64,000 nucleotides of DNA from Cernens ardua. Its GTDB lineage: Bacteria > Pseudomonadota > Gammaproteobacteria > Pseudomonadales > Halomonadaceae. The number at the start of each line of letters is the position of its first letter. The stretch's first letter is position 1. Positions 35,551 through 44,836 of this stretch are shown one piece after another. The notes under the pieces were generated by a model, which saw only the letters and a list, made by a program, of their open reading frames with translations, ran no database searches and was not told the origin of the DNA. The stretch is from positions 682,001-746,000 of the forward strand of contig NZ_JBPCZH010000001.1 in the NCBI RefSeq assembly GCF_051251085.1, written 5' to 3'. The position numbers and the translations under genes were made by a program.

Positions 35551-37215
35551 TCAGTCATTCAAAACACTATCCACCAGCGCTTTGGCTTCTTCCTGAATAC
35601 GCTTCAGATGGGCTTCACCCTCGAAACTTTCTGCATAGATCTTATAAACATCTTCAGTACCGGACGGACGCGCTGCAAACCAGCCGTTGTCTGTCACCAC
35701 TTTAAGGCCACCAATGGGTGCATCATTACCCGGCGCCTTTGTCAGAATACGGGTGATTTTGTCACCGGCCAACGTATCGGCCTTCACCTGATCCGCGGAC
35801 AGCTTTTTCAGTTTGGCTTTCTGTTCACGATTGGCCGCTGCATCAATACGCTGATACACCGGTGAGCCATAGCGTTCTGTCAACGCCTGATAGCGCTCGC
35901 CCGGGTCCTTGCCTGTCACAGCGGTAATCTCGGCAGCAAGCAACCCCATGATGATACCGTCTTTGTCCGTGGACCATGCACCACCCTGTTTGCGCAGGAA
36001 GGAACCACCGGCAGACTCTTCACCACCAAAGCCCAGTTTGCCCGAGATAAGGCCATCAACAAACCATTTGAACCCCACCGGCACTTCGACCACTTTGCGA
36101 TTCAGTCCTTCGCCGACACGATCAATCATTGAAGAAGAGACCAGCGTCTTGCCAATACCTGCTTCTTGCGGCCATTCATTGCGGTGGGTAAAGAGATATT
36201 CGATCGCCACAGCCAGATAATGGTTGGGATTAAGCAGGCCGACAGAGCGCGCCACAATACCATGACGGTCATGATCCGTATCGCAGGCAAACGCTACATC
36301 GAAGCGATCCTTGTTTGCAATCATCCCGGCCATGGCGTGGGGTGAGCTGCAATCCATGCGGATTTTTCCATCCCAATCCTGATGCATGAAACGGAAGGTT
36401 GCATCCTGATGCTGTGACAAGACTTCCAGTGGCAATTGATAACGCTGGGCAATACGTGGCCAATAGTGAATGCCGGCCCCTCCCAGCGGATCAACAGCAA
36501 ATTTCAATCCGGAATGGCGAATCGCATCAAAATCAATGACCTGATCGAGGCCATTCACATAGTTATCGAGAAAATCGAAACGCTGAGTCGTCGGTGCATT
36601 CAACGCGGAAGTATAGTCAATACGCTTCACGCCCTTTAAGCCGGCTTTCAACAGCTCATTGGCACAGGTTTCGATCCACCCGGTCACGTCTGTATCCGCC
36701 GGGCCACCATTGGGGGGATTATATTTAAAGCCACCGTCCACGGGAGGATTATGAGAAGGAGTAATAACGATTCCATCAGCCAAACCACTGGTTCGACCGA
36801 TATTGTATTCAATGATGGCGTTGGAAAGCGCAGGAGTCGGGGTAAAGCCCGGTTCCCCCTGTGTCTCATCAACACCTGCATCGATACGCGTCTCGACACC
36901 ATTGGCAGCCAACACTTCAACAGCTGATACAAAGGCAGGCTCGGACAGGGCATGGGTATCCATCCCTAGAAACAGCGGGCCAGTGATTTTTTGCGCTGAG
37001 CGATAATCACAGATGGCCTGGGTCACCGCAAGAATATGTGCCTCGTTAAAGCTTCCCTTCAGAGAGGAACCACGATGTCCGGATGTCCCGAAGGCCACGC
37101 GCTGGGCAGGGTCTTCAATATCAGGTGTAACGCTGTAATAGCGTGTAACCAGACGTGGTAAATTGACTAATGAAGACTCGTCAGGCAGCTTACCTGCCTT
37201 TGGGTCGATGCTCAT
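35551..37215 (-). CDS. pgm: Phosphoglucomutase (alpha-D-glucose phosphate-specific)
   Basis: The 554-residue enzyme interconverts glucose 1- and 6-phosphate, supplying UDP-glucose and linking to glycogen or sugar breakdown. The active-site serine loop is VITPSHNPPVDGG (about 150-162); the metal loop CDTDHDRHG and the sugar-specificity loop GGEESAGGSFLR follow. FAARPSGTEDVYKIYAES near the C-terminus binds phosphate. Length and motifs match E. coli Pgm (546 residues). It is a single-gene unit with a terminator downstream. Confidence 0.97.
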   Translation of the reverse strand: MSIDPKAGKLPDESSLVNLPRLVTRYYSVTPDIEDPAQRVAFGTSGHRGSSLKGSFNEAHILAVTQAICDYRSAQKITGPLFLGMDTHALSEPAFVSAVEVLAANGVETRIDAGVDETQGEPGFTPTPALSNAIIEYNIGRTSGLADGIVITPSHNPPVDGGFKYNPPNGGPADTDVTGWIETCANELLKAGLKGVKRIDYTSALNAPTTQRFDFLDNYVNGLDQVIDFDAIRHSGLKFAVDPLGGAGIHYWPRIAQRYQLPLEVLSQHQDATFRFMHQDWDGKIRMDCSSPHAMAGMIANKDRFDVAFACDTDHDRHGIVARSVGLLNPNHYLAVAIEYLFTHRNEWPQEAGIGKTLVSSSMIDRVGEGLNRKVVEVPVGFKWFVDGLISGKLGFGGEESAGGSFLRKQGGAWSTDKDGIIMGLLAAEITAVTGKDPGERYQALTERYGSPVYQRIDAAANREQKAKLKKLSADQVKADTLAGDKITRILTKAPGNDAPIGGLKVVTDNGWFAARPSGTEDVYKIYAESFEGEAHLKRIQEEAKALVDSVLND

Positions 37216-37394
37216 GAGGCTATCCTTTATGACTTTAAGAGCGATCCCGACATTCTAACAGTGCTTGAGCAAACGGGATGTGAAATTACGTTTAATATGC
37301 GTAGATAATCTTGTACTTATGAGACGCCACAGCATGTCCTATTCACGTAAAATAACATGACGGCATTTGCTGTTGCGTATTAAGCGTGAAGGAA

Positions 37395-37559
37395 TTATAC
37401 CTTGTCGGACACGGTAATGTATTTCATCATATCGTGGTTATGATTGGGAACGTACCCTTTTGGCAAACCCGGTTGAGGTGAATATCCTACCGAGACACAT
37501 CCCGGTAGCGCCAATACCCCCAATAACACCAGCACTGATGCCATCCCTGACAAAATCAC
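37395..37559 (-). CDS. Small predicted lipoprotein
   Basis: This short frame contains a hydrophobic segment followed by a lipobox, VLALPGC, so the mature lipoprotein would begin CVSVGYSPQPGLPKGY. Pro at position -2 of the lipobox is unusual. I start at a GTG (37559) preceded by GGAGGAAGG, giving 54 residues; the frame is open to an ATG at 37667 (90 residues), which would add a long basic N-terminus. I do not recognise the family. It lies between pgm and dctA, same strand. Confidence 0.5.
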   Translation of the reverse strand: MILSGMASVLVLLGVLALPGCVSVGYSPQPGLPKGYVPNHNHDMMKYITVSDKV

Positions 37560-37667
37560 CCATACTACCTTCCTCCAGCATATCCGTATCCTTGGTGATA
37601 TGAATGATTTAGCAGGCCACCTCTCGAGAAAAAATGCCCTAACACGTCTTTGAGTATTGATAGCCAT

Positions 37668-38026
37668 CAGGGTTCCCTTCGGATAGAGACTTTACCTTAC
37701 AACTGTACCTTTTTTTACAATAGTACAGAGCGGGAGTAAGTAGGGAAGGTTTCTTCACTTAGCTGAATGGCACCACCACATAAACACTGTTTTTCTCGCG
37801 ACATGAAATAATCGGCGCCCCAGAGAGGTTGCACTTTTCAACATGTCGAACACAGCCAACATCATGCCGAACGCAAGAGCCCGATAAGTATTCTTCATGT
37901 CAGGTGGATAATGCTATGGATAACGTGAGCCATACTCTACAGACAACGGCGATAGCGACCTATGGCTCTTCTGACTGAAAAACTGGTACGGCTGAAATCG
38001 ACGCCTTCAAGTCAGCCGTCGCATGT
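37668..38026. other. Spacer between the lipoprotein gene and dctA
   Basis: No gene or clear regulatory site is visible. The stretch ends at the dctA terminator. The short open frames lack ribosome sites. Confidence 0.35.
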
Positions 38027-38062
38027 AAAAATACCCCGAGGCGGCACTAGCCAACGGGGTAT
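38027..38062 (-). terminator. Terminator after dctA
   Basis: On the minus strand the stem ATACCCCG/CGGGGTAT (8 bp, 16-base loop) is followed by TTTTAC. It lies about 45 bases beyond the dctA stop. Confidence 0.75.
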
Positions 38063-38106
38063 GGATGTAAATCAATGCACCTGTTCAGGTAATCGAGATA
38101 GCAACT

Positions 38107-39462
38107 TTAGTGGTTGTTATGAGGATGGGCGTCCTCCGTGTCTTTCGCCACTTTCGATTGATAATCCGCGTGAAGCACTTCCGACAAACGCTGACGATCC
38201 AGCTGCTTTTCAGAAACAGAAACAACGATGGTCGCAACCCCATTGCCAATGAAATTGGTTAACGAGCGACATTCACTCATAAAGCGGTCTACACCCAGTA
38301 TCAATACCATTGCGGCAACAGGAAGGTCTGGCACCACGGAAAGAGTGGCCGCCAATGTGATGAAGCCCGCACCCGAGACGCCACTGGCCCCTTTGGAAGT
38401 CAGCATTGCCACTAAGAGGACGGTTACCAATTGCATGGCTGTAAGATCAGTATTGGTGGCCTGCGCAATAAACAAGACCGCCAACGTCATATAAATGTTG
38501 GTACCATCAAGATTGAATGAATAACCGGTAGGTACCACCAAACCGACAATGGATTTTGGGCAACCTGCATTTTCCATTTTGGACATCAACTGCGGCAAGG
38601 CTGACTCGGAGGAACTGGTGCCCAGTACAATCAACAGTTCTTCCTTCAAATATGAAATCAAACGGAAAATACTGAAACCTGCACTTTTGGCAACAGCTCC
38701 CAATACGACAACCACAAAAAATATGGCGGTGGCATAAAAAGAGATGACCAGCTCAAAAAGCTGTGCCAACGAGCCAATGCCATATTTGCCCACTGTAAAG
38801 GCCATCGCACCCAAAGCACCGATAGGGGCCATTTTGGTGATATAACCCACAATCGTGAAAAGGATAGAAGAGATTCGATTCAGTGCGGAAATAACCGGAG
38901 CGCCCTTCTCGCCCATGGAGGCCAATGCAGCGCCTGTCAAAATAGCCACCAGAAGAATCTGCAGGATATTCCCTTCTGTAAAGGCACTCACCACTGTGGA
39001 AGGGATAATGCCAAGAAAGAAATCAGCGATTCCATGACCATGCTGCGCAGACGACGTGTATTGAGCAATCGCGGAAGCATCCAGGGTGGCTGGATTCACA
39101 TTGAACCCTACCCCCGGGCGTAATATCAGGCCGGCAGCAATACCAATCACCAATGCAACGGTAGAAACCACTTCGAAATACAGGAGTGCCTTGCCGCCTA
39201 CCCGACCGACCTTTTTCATGTCACCCATGCCTGCAATACCGGTTACGACGGTGCAGAAAATAACAGGACCGATGACCATTTTAATCAGTTTAATGAAGGC
39301 ATCCCCCAGCGGTTTCAGATGCATGGCCAATGCAGGTGAAAAATGCCCCAGTAGGATACCAATGACGATAGCCAGCACCACCTGGACATAAAGCGATCGA
39401 TACCAACGCTTACGTGTAGGAGGACTCTTGACGGAGTTTGCTGACGAAGGAGGGATATGCAT
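38107..39462 (-). CDS. dctA: C4-dicarboxylate:cation symporter DctA
   Basis: The 451-residue DAACS-family transporter takes up succinate, fumarate and malate. Visible landmarks are the Ser-rich re-entrant loop TSSSESALPQLMSKME, the NLDGTNIYMT motif in helix 7 and the C-terminal GVDRFMSECRSLTNFIGNGVA, which distinguishes DctA from glutamate carriers. The start at 39462 has GGAG about 10 bases upstream; the TTG at 39483 lacks a site. In many bacteria dctA is sigma-54 dependent, but I found no convincing -24/-12 element upstream. Confidence 0.95.
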   Translation of the reverse strand: MHIPPSSANSVKSPPTRKRWYRSLYVQVVLAIVIGILLGHFSPALAMHLKPLGDAFIKLIKMVIGPVIFCTVVTGIAGMGDMKKVGRVGGKALLYFEVVSTVALVIGIAAGLILRPGVGFNVNPATLDASAIAQYTSSAQHGHGIADFFLGIIPSTVVSAFTEGNILQILLVAILTGAALASMGEKGAPVISALNRISSILFTIVGYITKMAPIGALGAMAFTVGKYGIGSLAQLFELVISFYATAIFFVVVVLGAVAKSAGFSIFRLISYLKEELLIVLGTSSSESALPQLMSKMENAGCPKSIVGLVVPTGYSFNLDGTNIYMTLAVLFIAQATNTDLTAMQLVTVLLVAMLTSKGASGVSGAGFITLAATLSVVPDLPVAAMVLILGVDRFMSECRSLTNFIGNGVATIVVSVSEKQLDRQRLSEVLHADYQSKVAKDTEDAHPHNNH

Positions 39463-39950
39463 TATTTCAAAACTCCAAAACAAACCTTGCTGCCCCTATC
39501 AAGGGTCGATAATTGAGTGCAAGGATTGTCAAATGTGTGTGCGTAGTGATTATTTTGGCTCGTTTCCCTGTGATCTGACGCCACATGTGAGAAGCCCCGT
39601 ACCAACTTGATCAAATCTTACGCAGGTACGGCAGTACGAACGTTTGAAAGCCCGCCACGAGACCAGAAAAAGAGTTATACAGGCCTCATGAAAGGCTGTC
39701 TACCTGTTACTCGCATTACTAAGGGATTCACTGATTCAGAGGGTGTGGAATACAGCTGATAACGCCAAGAGGAGCCGGGGGCACACCTTCTGCCCCGCAG
39801 CCAAGACGTCAAGTTCGTTATGTACTCTGTTAATCGTTGTCCATACAAGGCAAGAATTTAACCAACCCCCGATGGCGCCCTGTTTTACCGACATATTCAA
39901 GCCATGTTCGTCTGGTCATGAACGCACTTTTTCACACTATCGAAGAACCA
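39463..39950. other. Spacer between dctA and the COG0523 GTPase
   Basis: About 490 bp between dctA and the end of the upstream minus-strand GTPase gene. No credible gene and no clear terminator were seen. The dctA promoter should be here. Confidence 0.35.
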
Positions 39951-41168
39951 TCACGTCCAACCGGGGAAGGGAGTGTGCCAGGTTTCCCATACGTCGGGGC
40001 CAGCGGCCATCTCGTCGTCAGTCAACAGACACGCATCGAGACAAGCACGCAACGCTGCTTCGTCCATGTCCATACCAATCAGAACCAGTTCCTGCCGCGC
40101 ATCCCCCACCTTGTCATCCCATTTCTCGCGAATCTTTGCCACATACTCGGGATCTTGCGGCCAACGCTCGCGGGGAATCGCAGCCCACCAGTACCCGACA
40201 GCAGCATGTCTGGCCACTGCGCCCGCCTGTGACCATGAACCGGCCTTTCCCGGATGGCTGGCAAGCCAGAAATAACCTTTCGAACGCACCACACCGGGCC
40301 ATTCACTTTCGACAAGATCATGGAAACGATGTGGATGAAATGGTCGACGGGCCCGATAGACAAAGCTACCAATGCCATATTCCTCGGTCTCCGGCGTATG
40401 TGTACCACGCATCTCCTGCAACCAGCCCGGGGCAAGGGCTGCTTCATCGAAATCAAACAGTCCCGTATCCAGTACTCGCTCGAGGGGCACCTTGCCAAAG
40501 GCTGCCGTTTCGATATGGGCGCGCGGGTTCAGGCCAAGGAGAATCGCAATCAGCCGTTCGCGTTCTTCTTCACTGACAAGATCAGCCTTGTTAAGCACGA
40601 TCACGTCGCAAAACTCGATCTGTTCGATCAGCAAGTCAACCACAGTACGCTCATCCTGCTCACCCAATGACTCCCCACGTGAATGCAAACTGTCACGTGA
40701 ACTGTAGTCACGCAGGAAATTGAATGCATCCACTACGGTAACCATTGTATCGAGCCGTGCCATTTCGTTCAGGCAGCGGCCGTCCTCCCCCTCGAAGGTA
40801 AACGTCTCAGCGACTGGCAAAGGCTCAGAGATACCGGTAGATTCAATAATCAATTGATCGAATCGTCCTTCATCCGCCAAGCGTGCGACCTCGTTCAACA
40901 GGTCCTCACGCAACGTGCAGCAAATGCAGCCATTACTCATCTCGACCAGTTTTTCTTCAGTACGCGACAGCTCGGCTCCACCCTCTCGCACTAATGCCGC
41001 ATCAATATTGACTTCGGACATGTCGTTAACAATAACAGCCACCCGCCGTCCTTCACGATTATTGAGAATATGATTGAGCAGGGTCGTCTTGCCCGCTCCC
41101 AAAAATCCGGACAAAACAGTGACCGGGAGCTTCTTTGGCATTGCAAATGTCTGCGCTGTACTCTTCAT
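39951..41168 (-). CDS. COG0523 (CobW/ZigA-like) GTPase, putative zinc metallochaperone
   Basis: The 405-residue G3E-family P-loop GTPase has Walker A GFLGAGKTTL (about residues 21-30), the metal-binding CxCC motif NGCICCTLREDL (about 74-85), LNKADLV (G4, about 177-183) and a C-terminal CobW_C domain. It resembles the zinc-starvation ZigA/YjiA-type group, thought to deliver zinc to target enzymes. GGAG lies 7 bases before the ATG. A perfect 24 bp palindrome of Zur-box type lies 127 bp upstream (41295-41318), supporting zinc regulation. The exact client is unknown. Confidence 0.9.
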   Translation of the reverse strand: MKSTAQTFAMPKKLPVTVLSGFLGAGKTTLLNHILNNREGRRVAVIVNDMSEVNIDAALVREGGAELSRTEEKLVEMSNGCICCTLREDLLNEVARLADEGRFDQLIIESTGISEPLPVAETFTFEGEDGRCLNEMARLDTMVTVVDAFNFLRDYSSRDSLHSRGESLGEQDERTVVDLLIEQIEFCDVIVLNKADLVSEEERERLIAILLGLNPRAHIETAAFGKVPLERVLDTGLFDFDEAALAPGWLQEMRGTHTPETEEYGIGSFVYRARRPFHPHRFHDLVESEWPGVVRSKGYFWLASHPGKAGSWSQAGAVARHAAVGYWWAAIPRERWPQDPEYVAKIREKWDDKVGDARQELVLIGMDMDEAALRACLDACLLTDDEMAAGPDVWETWHTPFPGWT

Positions 41169-41294
41169 CGTAATGCTCCAGAATTCATGATCAGGCTGAA
41201 TACCGCATTGGATATGCCATCGATTTCATTTGAGTTTTCAGCAGTATGTTTGAACAACTCACCGCTTTAGGATTGAACGTCATAGCCTCTTTTT

Positions 41295-41318
41295 ATTGAT
41301 ATGTTATAACATATCAAT
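41295..41318. promoter_or_regulatory. Zur-box-like perfect 24 bp palindrome
   Basis: Each half-site reads ATTGATATGTTA from its own 5' side, with no mismatch. The core ATGTTATAACAT matches the gammaproteobacterial Zur operator pattern (RTTATAAYAT-like). It lies between the minus-strand COG0523 GTPase gene, a typical Zur target, and a plus-strand small reading frame. Assignment to Zur is inference from sequence and context. Confidence 0.75.
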
Positions 41319-41411
41319 ATGCAGTGTCCACGTGCCAATTCGTGCTGTTACTATCGGAAACAAAAGACGGGCAGATGAATGCCAAATCTCTACTTTGGCG
41401 CATGATCTGAA

Positions 41412-41629
41412 ATGATGTTGACGCCCTTCCCTGAAACCTACGAACAATGGCGCCAGTGCATTACCGTAGAGTGCCGCGTTCCCTTAACGTTGGATTTTTC
41501 ACTCAACGCCTCGCTGTGTGGCGCGATAGCCAACTGGACGAAACCGTACGTTTTCGAAAACTTTATGGTGATGAATATCTGGCATGCGCTATCGGCTGGT
41601 TAGGGCAGGCAAAATACGAACTCACTTGA
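41412..41629 (+). pseudogene. Frameshifted small gene, about 71 codons
   Basis: Two overlapping frames look like halves of one small protein. The first starts at 41412 and reads MLTPFPETYEQWRQCITVEC and so on to codon 29. The second carries QRLAVWRDSQLDETVRFRKL and YGDEYLACAIGWLGQ and ends at 41629. They join smoothly if one T is restored in the T-run at 41495-41499. I do not know the family. It lies just downstream of the Zur-like palindrome and points away from the GTPase gene. It may be a true pseudogene or a sequencing error in a homopolymer. Confidence 0.6.
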
Positions 41630-41645
41630 AGATAGCATCAGGAAA

Positions 41646-41676
41646 TAAAAAGGGCGCTCTCAACAAGAGCGCCCTT
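41646..41676 (-). terminator. Terminator after potD
   Basis: The 11 bp stem AAGGGCGCTCT/AGAGCGCCCTT has a 5-base loop and on the minus strand is followed by TTTATTT. It ends the pot operon and may act on the convergent small frame too. Confidence 0.9.
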
Positions 41677-41715
41677 CTTCACATCGTTTTCGTAAACATT
41701 GTGTCTACTTGTATA

Positions 41716-42789
41716 TCAGTGTGAACGTACTTCACTCCACAATTGCTGGAAGTCCATAAGATCCTGACCATCCAACGCGGGGAGATAGTGCACGCGCTTC
41801 ATGACATCGGCTGAAGGCACCGAAGGGGATTCCTGCAGGGCTTTGTCCAGATAAGGCAAGGCAGCCTTGTTGGGACTGGAATAATACGTCCAGTTCGACA
41901 GTTCGGCGCCTACCTTGGCATCCAGTATAAAGTTGATGAATTTATAGGCGAGGTCCGGATGAGGTGCGTGCGCAGGGATCATCATGGTATCTACCCACAA
42001 TTCCCCCCCCTCTTTCGGGACAAAGAAAGCGAGATTCTTGAAGTCCTTCGGATCAGCGTTACGCGAGTTAAGGAAATCGCCATTGAAGCTGATGCCCACT
42101 TTAACGGTACCACGCGCCAGCTGGTCCAGAACGGGAGTGCCATCCACGTACCCTGAAAAGTTGGAACGGCCTGTGGTTTGCATCAGTAATTTACCTGCCT
42201 GAATCCAATCCTGGCGATCGTTACAATTATAGGCGTGGCCCAGATAGGCACAGGCGGCACCGATCATTACATTCCCATCTGACTGCATCGCAAATGGCTG
42301 GTCAGGGTTCGCCTTGGGATCAAACAATAAACTCCAGCTATCCGGGTGATTCGGAAATGCCTTGGTATTATAGACAATACCGGTTGTACCCCACTGATAG
42401 GGCACGCTGTACTGGCTCTGCGGATCATACTCAGGATTCATGAACTTCGGCATGATATTCTTGAGATTCGACAACTTTGATTTATCAAGAGGTTGCACAA
42501 GCCCAGCGTGAATAAGCCGCGGTACGTAATAATTGGAAGGTACAATTACATCGAACTGAGAGTCTCCACCCGCTTGCAGTCGAGCATAGAGATCCCCGAG
42601 TGTTCCAAAGTAGTTCTGCACGACATTCACGTCGTACTTCTTCTCAAACTGGGTGATAATGGCGGGATTCATATACTCCGACCAGTTCAGCAGATACAGC
42701 GTCTCTTTTGCGGAGGCCTGCGACGGCAATACCGCAGCACCCATCGCACATAGTGCGCCCACACCCATGAGTTTGGAAAATTTGATCAA
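41716..42789 (-). CDS. potD: Spermidine/putrescine-binding protein
   Basis: The periplasmic solute-binding protein (357 residues) of the PotD/PotF family captures polyamines for the PotABC importer. LNWSEYMNPAIITQFEKKYDVNVV near the mature start and VPYQWGTTGIVYN are characteristic. I start at a TTG (42789) because AGAGAGG lies 10 bases upstream and a normal 27-residue signal peptide results (MIKFSKLMGVGALCAMG... ending SQASA). An ATG 39 codons upstream would give an abnormal leader. It is last in the potA-B-C-D order. Confidence 0.92.
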   Translation of the reverse strand: MIKFSKLMGVGALCAMGAAVLPSQASAKETLYLLNWSEYMNPAIITQFEKKYDVNVVQNYFGTLGDLYARLQAGGDSQFDVIVPSNYYVPRLIHAGLVQPLDKSKLSNLKNIMPKFMNPEYDPQSQYSVPYQWGTTGIVYNTKAFPNHPDSWSLLFDPKANPDQPFAMQSDGNVMIGAACAYLGHAYNCNDRQDWIQAGKLLMQTTGRSNFSGYVDGTPVLDQLARGTVKVGISFNGDFLNSRNADPKDFKNLAFFVPKEGGELWVDTMMIPAHAPHPDLAYKFINFILDAKVGAELSNWTYYSSPNKAALPYLDKALQESPSVPSADVMKRVHYLPALDGQDLMDFQQLWSEVRSH

Positions 42790-42903
42790 CGTTGGATTAC
42801 CTCTCTTAATGGTAGCCAGATAGTTGGAAACGATGGTTTTCGGGAAGGTTCCAGTACTACTTGAACCGCGCTCTTGTACTGAAACGTCCCCTCCAATACC
42901 GCA

Positions 42904-42935
42904 CAAGTCATTTTTTTAATTAATTGGATGACTTG
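42904..42935 (-). other. Intercistronic inverted repeat between potC and potD
   Basis: The arms CAAGTCAT/ATGACTTG (8 bp) with an AT-rich 16-base loop lie in the 179 bp gap before potD. Such hairpins often protect upstream mRNA or set the higher expression of a binding protein. No T-run follows, so it is not a clear terminator. Confidence 0.4.
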
Positions 42936-42968
42936 ACGGAATAGAAACACACTCTACCCCATAATGAC

Positions 42969-43820
42969 TCAAATTGCGCCTTCTCTGCGACGGCTTCTCA
43001 TTGTGAAAAGCAAACTGATCAATGCTGCGATAAAGACGGCTAGAATCATCAGGGAGCCGATGGCGTTAATCTCCGGTGATACCCCTTTGCGTATGGCTCC
43101 CCAAATATAAATGGAAAGCGTTGCGCTATTGGGCCCTGAAGTAAAGAAACTCACCACAAAGTCATCGAAGGAGAGTGTAAAGGCAAGGAAGAAACCAGCT
43201 ACCAGCGCCGGTTTGATCGCCGGGATAATAAAATGAAGCGTCCGCTTGAATGGCGATGCATAGAGGTCCTTACTGGCATCGAACAAGGTCGCATCCATCC
43301 CCACAAAACGCGAATAGACCACCAACGCGACGAAAGGAATCTCGAACGTGACGTGCGAGATAATCATCGTACCAAGCCCGGGTGACAACCAGCCTGTCCA
43401 TGAATGAATACGCACGAAAAACGCCATGTCAGCAATACCAAACACAATATCCGGCATGACCATGGGCAAATAAAGCAGAATGATCAACCATCCCATTCGG
43501 CTCCCCCGGTGACGATACAATCCATAGCCCATGAAAGAGCCCAATATCACCGCAATAATCGAAGACGTTACCGCCAGTATCATCGAATTGTAGAAAGCAC
43601 TCACCACGCTGGGGTCACTGAACAACTGTTGATACCACCGCAGTGAAAACCCGGCGAATGAGGCCGCACTATTAATCGCATTGAACGAATACAGAACGAT
43701 GACGACCAGCGGGCCATAAAGGAAAATCATGACCAGCCACCAGAAGATGGCAAACAAGGGAGACCGACGACGCTTTCTTGCCATATGCTTTTTTGGCTGA
43801 CTAACAGTGGAGTGATTCAT
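42969..43820 (-). CDS. potC: Polyamine ABC transporter permease PotC
   Basis: The inner-membrane permease of 283 residues has six predicted helices and the ABC-importer EAA-like loop (DASKDLYASPFKRTLHFIIPAI, about 182-203). RWYQQLFSDPSVVSAFYNSM near the N-terminus is typical of PotC/PotI. With PotB it forms the channel for spermidine/putrescine. Its start overlaps potB by 4 bases. The basic N-terminus (HMARKRRRSP) precedes the first helix. Confidence 0.95.
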   Translation of the reverse strand: MNHSTVSQPKKHMARKRRRSPLFAIFWWLVMIFLYGPLVVIVLYSFNAINSAASFAGFSLRWYQQLFSDPSVVSAFYNSMILAVTSSIIAVILGSFMGYGLYRHRGSRMGWLIILLYLPMVMPDIVFGIADMAFFVRIHSWTGWLSPGLGTMIISHVTFEIPFVALVVYSRFVGMDATLFDASKDLYASPFKRTLHFIIPAIKPALVAGFFLAFTLSFDDFVVSFFTSGPNSATLSIYIWGAIRKGVSPEINAIGSLMILAVFIAALISLLFTMRSRRREGAI

Positions 43821-44737
43821 AGCACGACCTCCTCACCGCCGCCGAGGCGGCGCCCCAGGCGTCGAAGCAACCAAATACCCAGGAGGGTCGCTGCCAACAT
43901 CAGTAGGGAGCCGGCTGCACCCAGCGGCCAATTGGACGCATCGGTAAACTGGGTAGCAACAACATCGCCGATCATCATCGCTTTACCACCACCCAATAGC
44001 GCCGGTACCACATACATTCCAAAAGCAGGAATCATGACCAGCACTAGTCCGGCCATCAAGCCGGGCAACGTTTGTGGAAATATCGCAGCAAAAAAAGCAC
44101 GCAACGGATTCGCATAAAGGTCACGTGCGGCTTCAAGCTGCGAGTTATCCAGTTTTTCAAAAGCGCTGTAGAGAGGCAACACCATGTAAGGCAAGAAGTT
44201 GTATAACAACCCTAACATGACTGCAAAAGCGGATGGATAAAGCCCTAAATCAGGCGTAGTGAATCCTAGCCAGCTCGCCAAGTGTGATAGTGGTGTGCCT
44301 GGAGAGAGCAGGTTCATCCATCCGAAGGCACGGATAACCTGGTTGGTCCATGAAGGAACCACGACGGCCAACAGCATGATGACTCGAAGGCTGGGCCGAC
44401 ATGTCGAAATATAGTAGGCAACAGGATAGGCGACCAGAACTGTCAATACTGTTGAAAACAGGGTGTAGTTAATTGTATGCAACAGGGTATATAAATTACC
44501 CGGGCTCCAGCCCAGAAAGCCATACCCTGCCAATTGCTTGAAGGCACTTAAAGTAAGTGGCAGCTGCGGTTGACCATAAACACCATTGGTCAAGAATGCC
44601 ATCGACACCATATAGAGGCTCGGTAACACAAGGAATATGGTGATCCATGCCACCGAAGGTCCTGTAGTCAGCAATAGATGCCACATGGCTTTCCGGTGAG
44701 AAGGTGCCTGGACAGGCCGGGCCGTGTTTTTCGCCAT
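43817..44737 (-). CDS. potB: Polyamine ABC transporter permease PotB
   Basis: The second permease (306 residues) has six helices, an EAA loop (EAARDLYANPLRAFFAAIFPQTLPG, split across about 208-232) and VPSWTNQVIRAFGWMNLL, as in PotB/PotH. It pairs with PotC above the PotA ATPases. Length is closer to E. coli PotH (317) than PotB (275), but the operon order ABCD matches potABCD. Confidence 0.95.
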   Translation of the reverse strand: MAKNTARPVQAPSHRKAMWHLLLTTGPSVAWITIFLVLPSLYMVSMAFLTNGVYGQPQLPLTLSAFKQLAGYGFLGWSPGNLYTLLHTINYTLFSTVLTVLVAYPVAYYISTCRPSLRVIMLLAVVVPSWTNQVIRAFGWMNLLSPGTPLSHLASWLGFTTPDLGLYPSAFAVMLGLLYNFLPYMVLPLYSAFEKLDNSQLEAARDLYANPLRAFFAAIFPQTLPGLMAGLVLVMIPAFGMYVVPALLGGGKAMMIGDVVATQFTDASNWPLGAAGSLLMLAATLLGIWLLRRLGRRLGGGEEVVL

Positions 44738-44836
44738 TGAAATAACTCCACCAACAATGGGTTGGTCACTCTCCGCATGGGCGGAGACAATACTGATTTG
44801 AATCTCTTGCCGCGTTGAGGATGGCTCTAACGCCGC

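Noticed and set aside
39463..39620. A sigma-54 promoter for dctA, expected because rpoN is nearby and dctA is often sigma-54 dependent.
   Set aside because: No GG-N10-GC element of the right form was found upstream of dctA on the minus strand.
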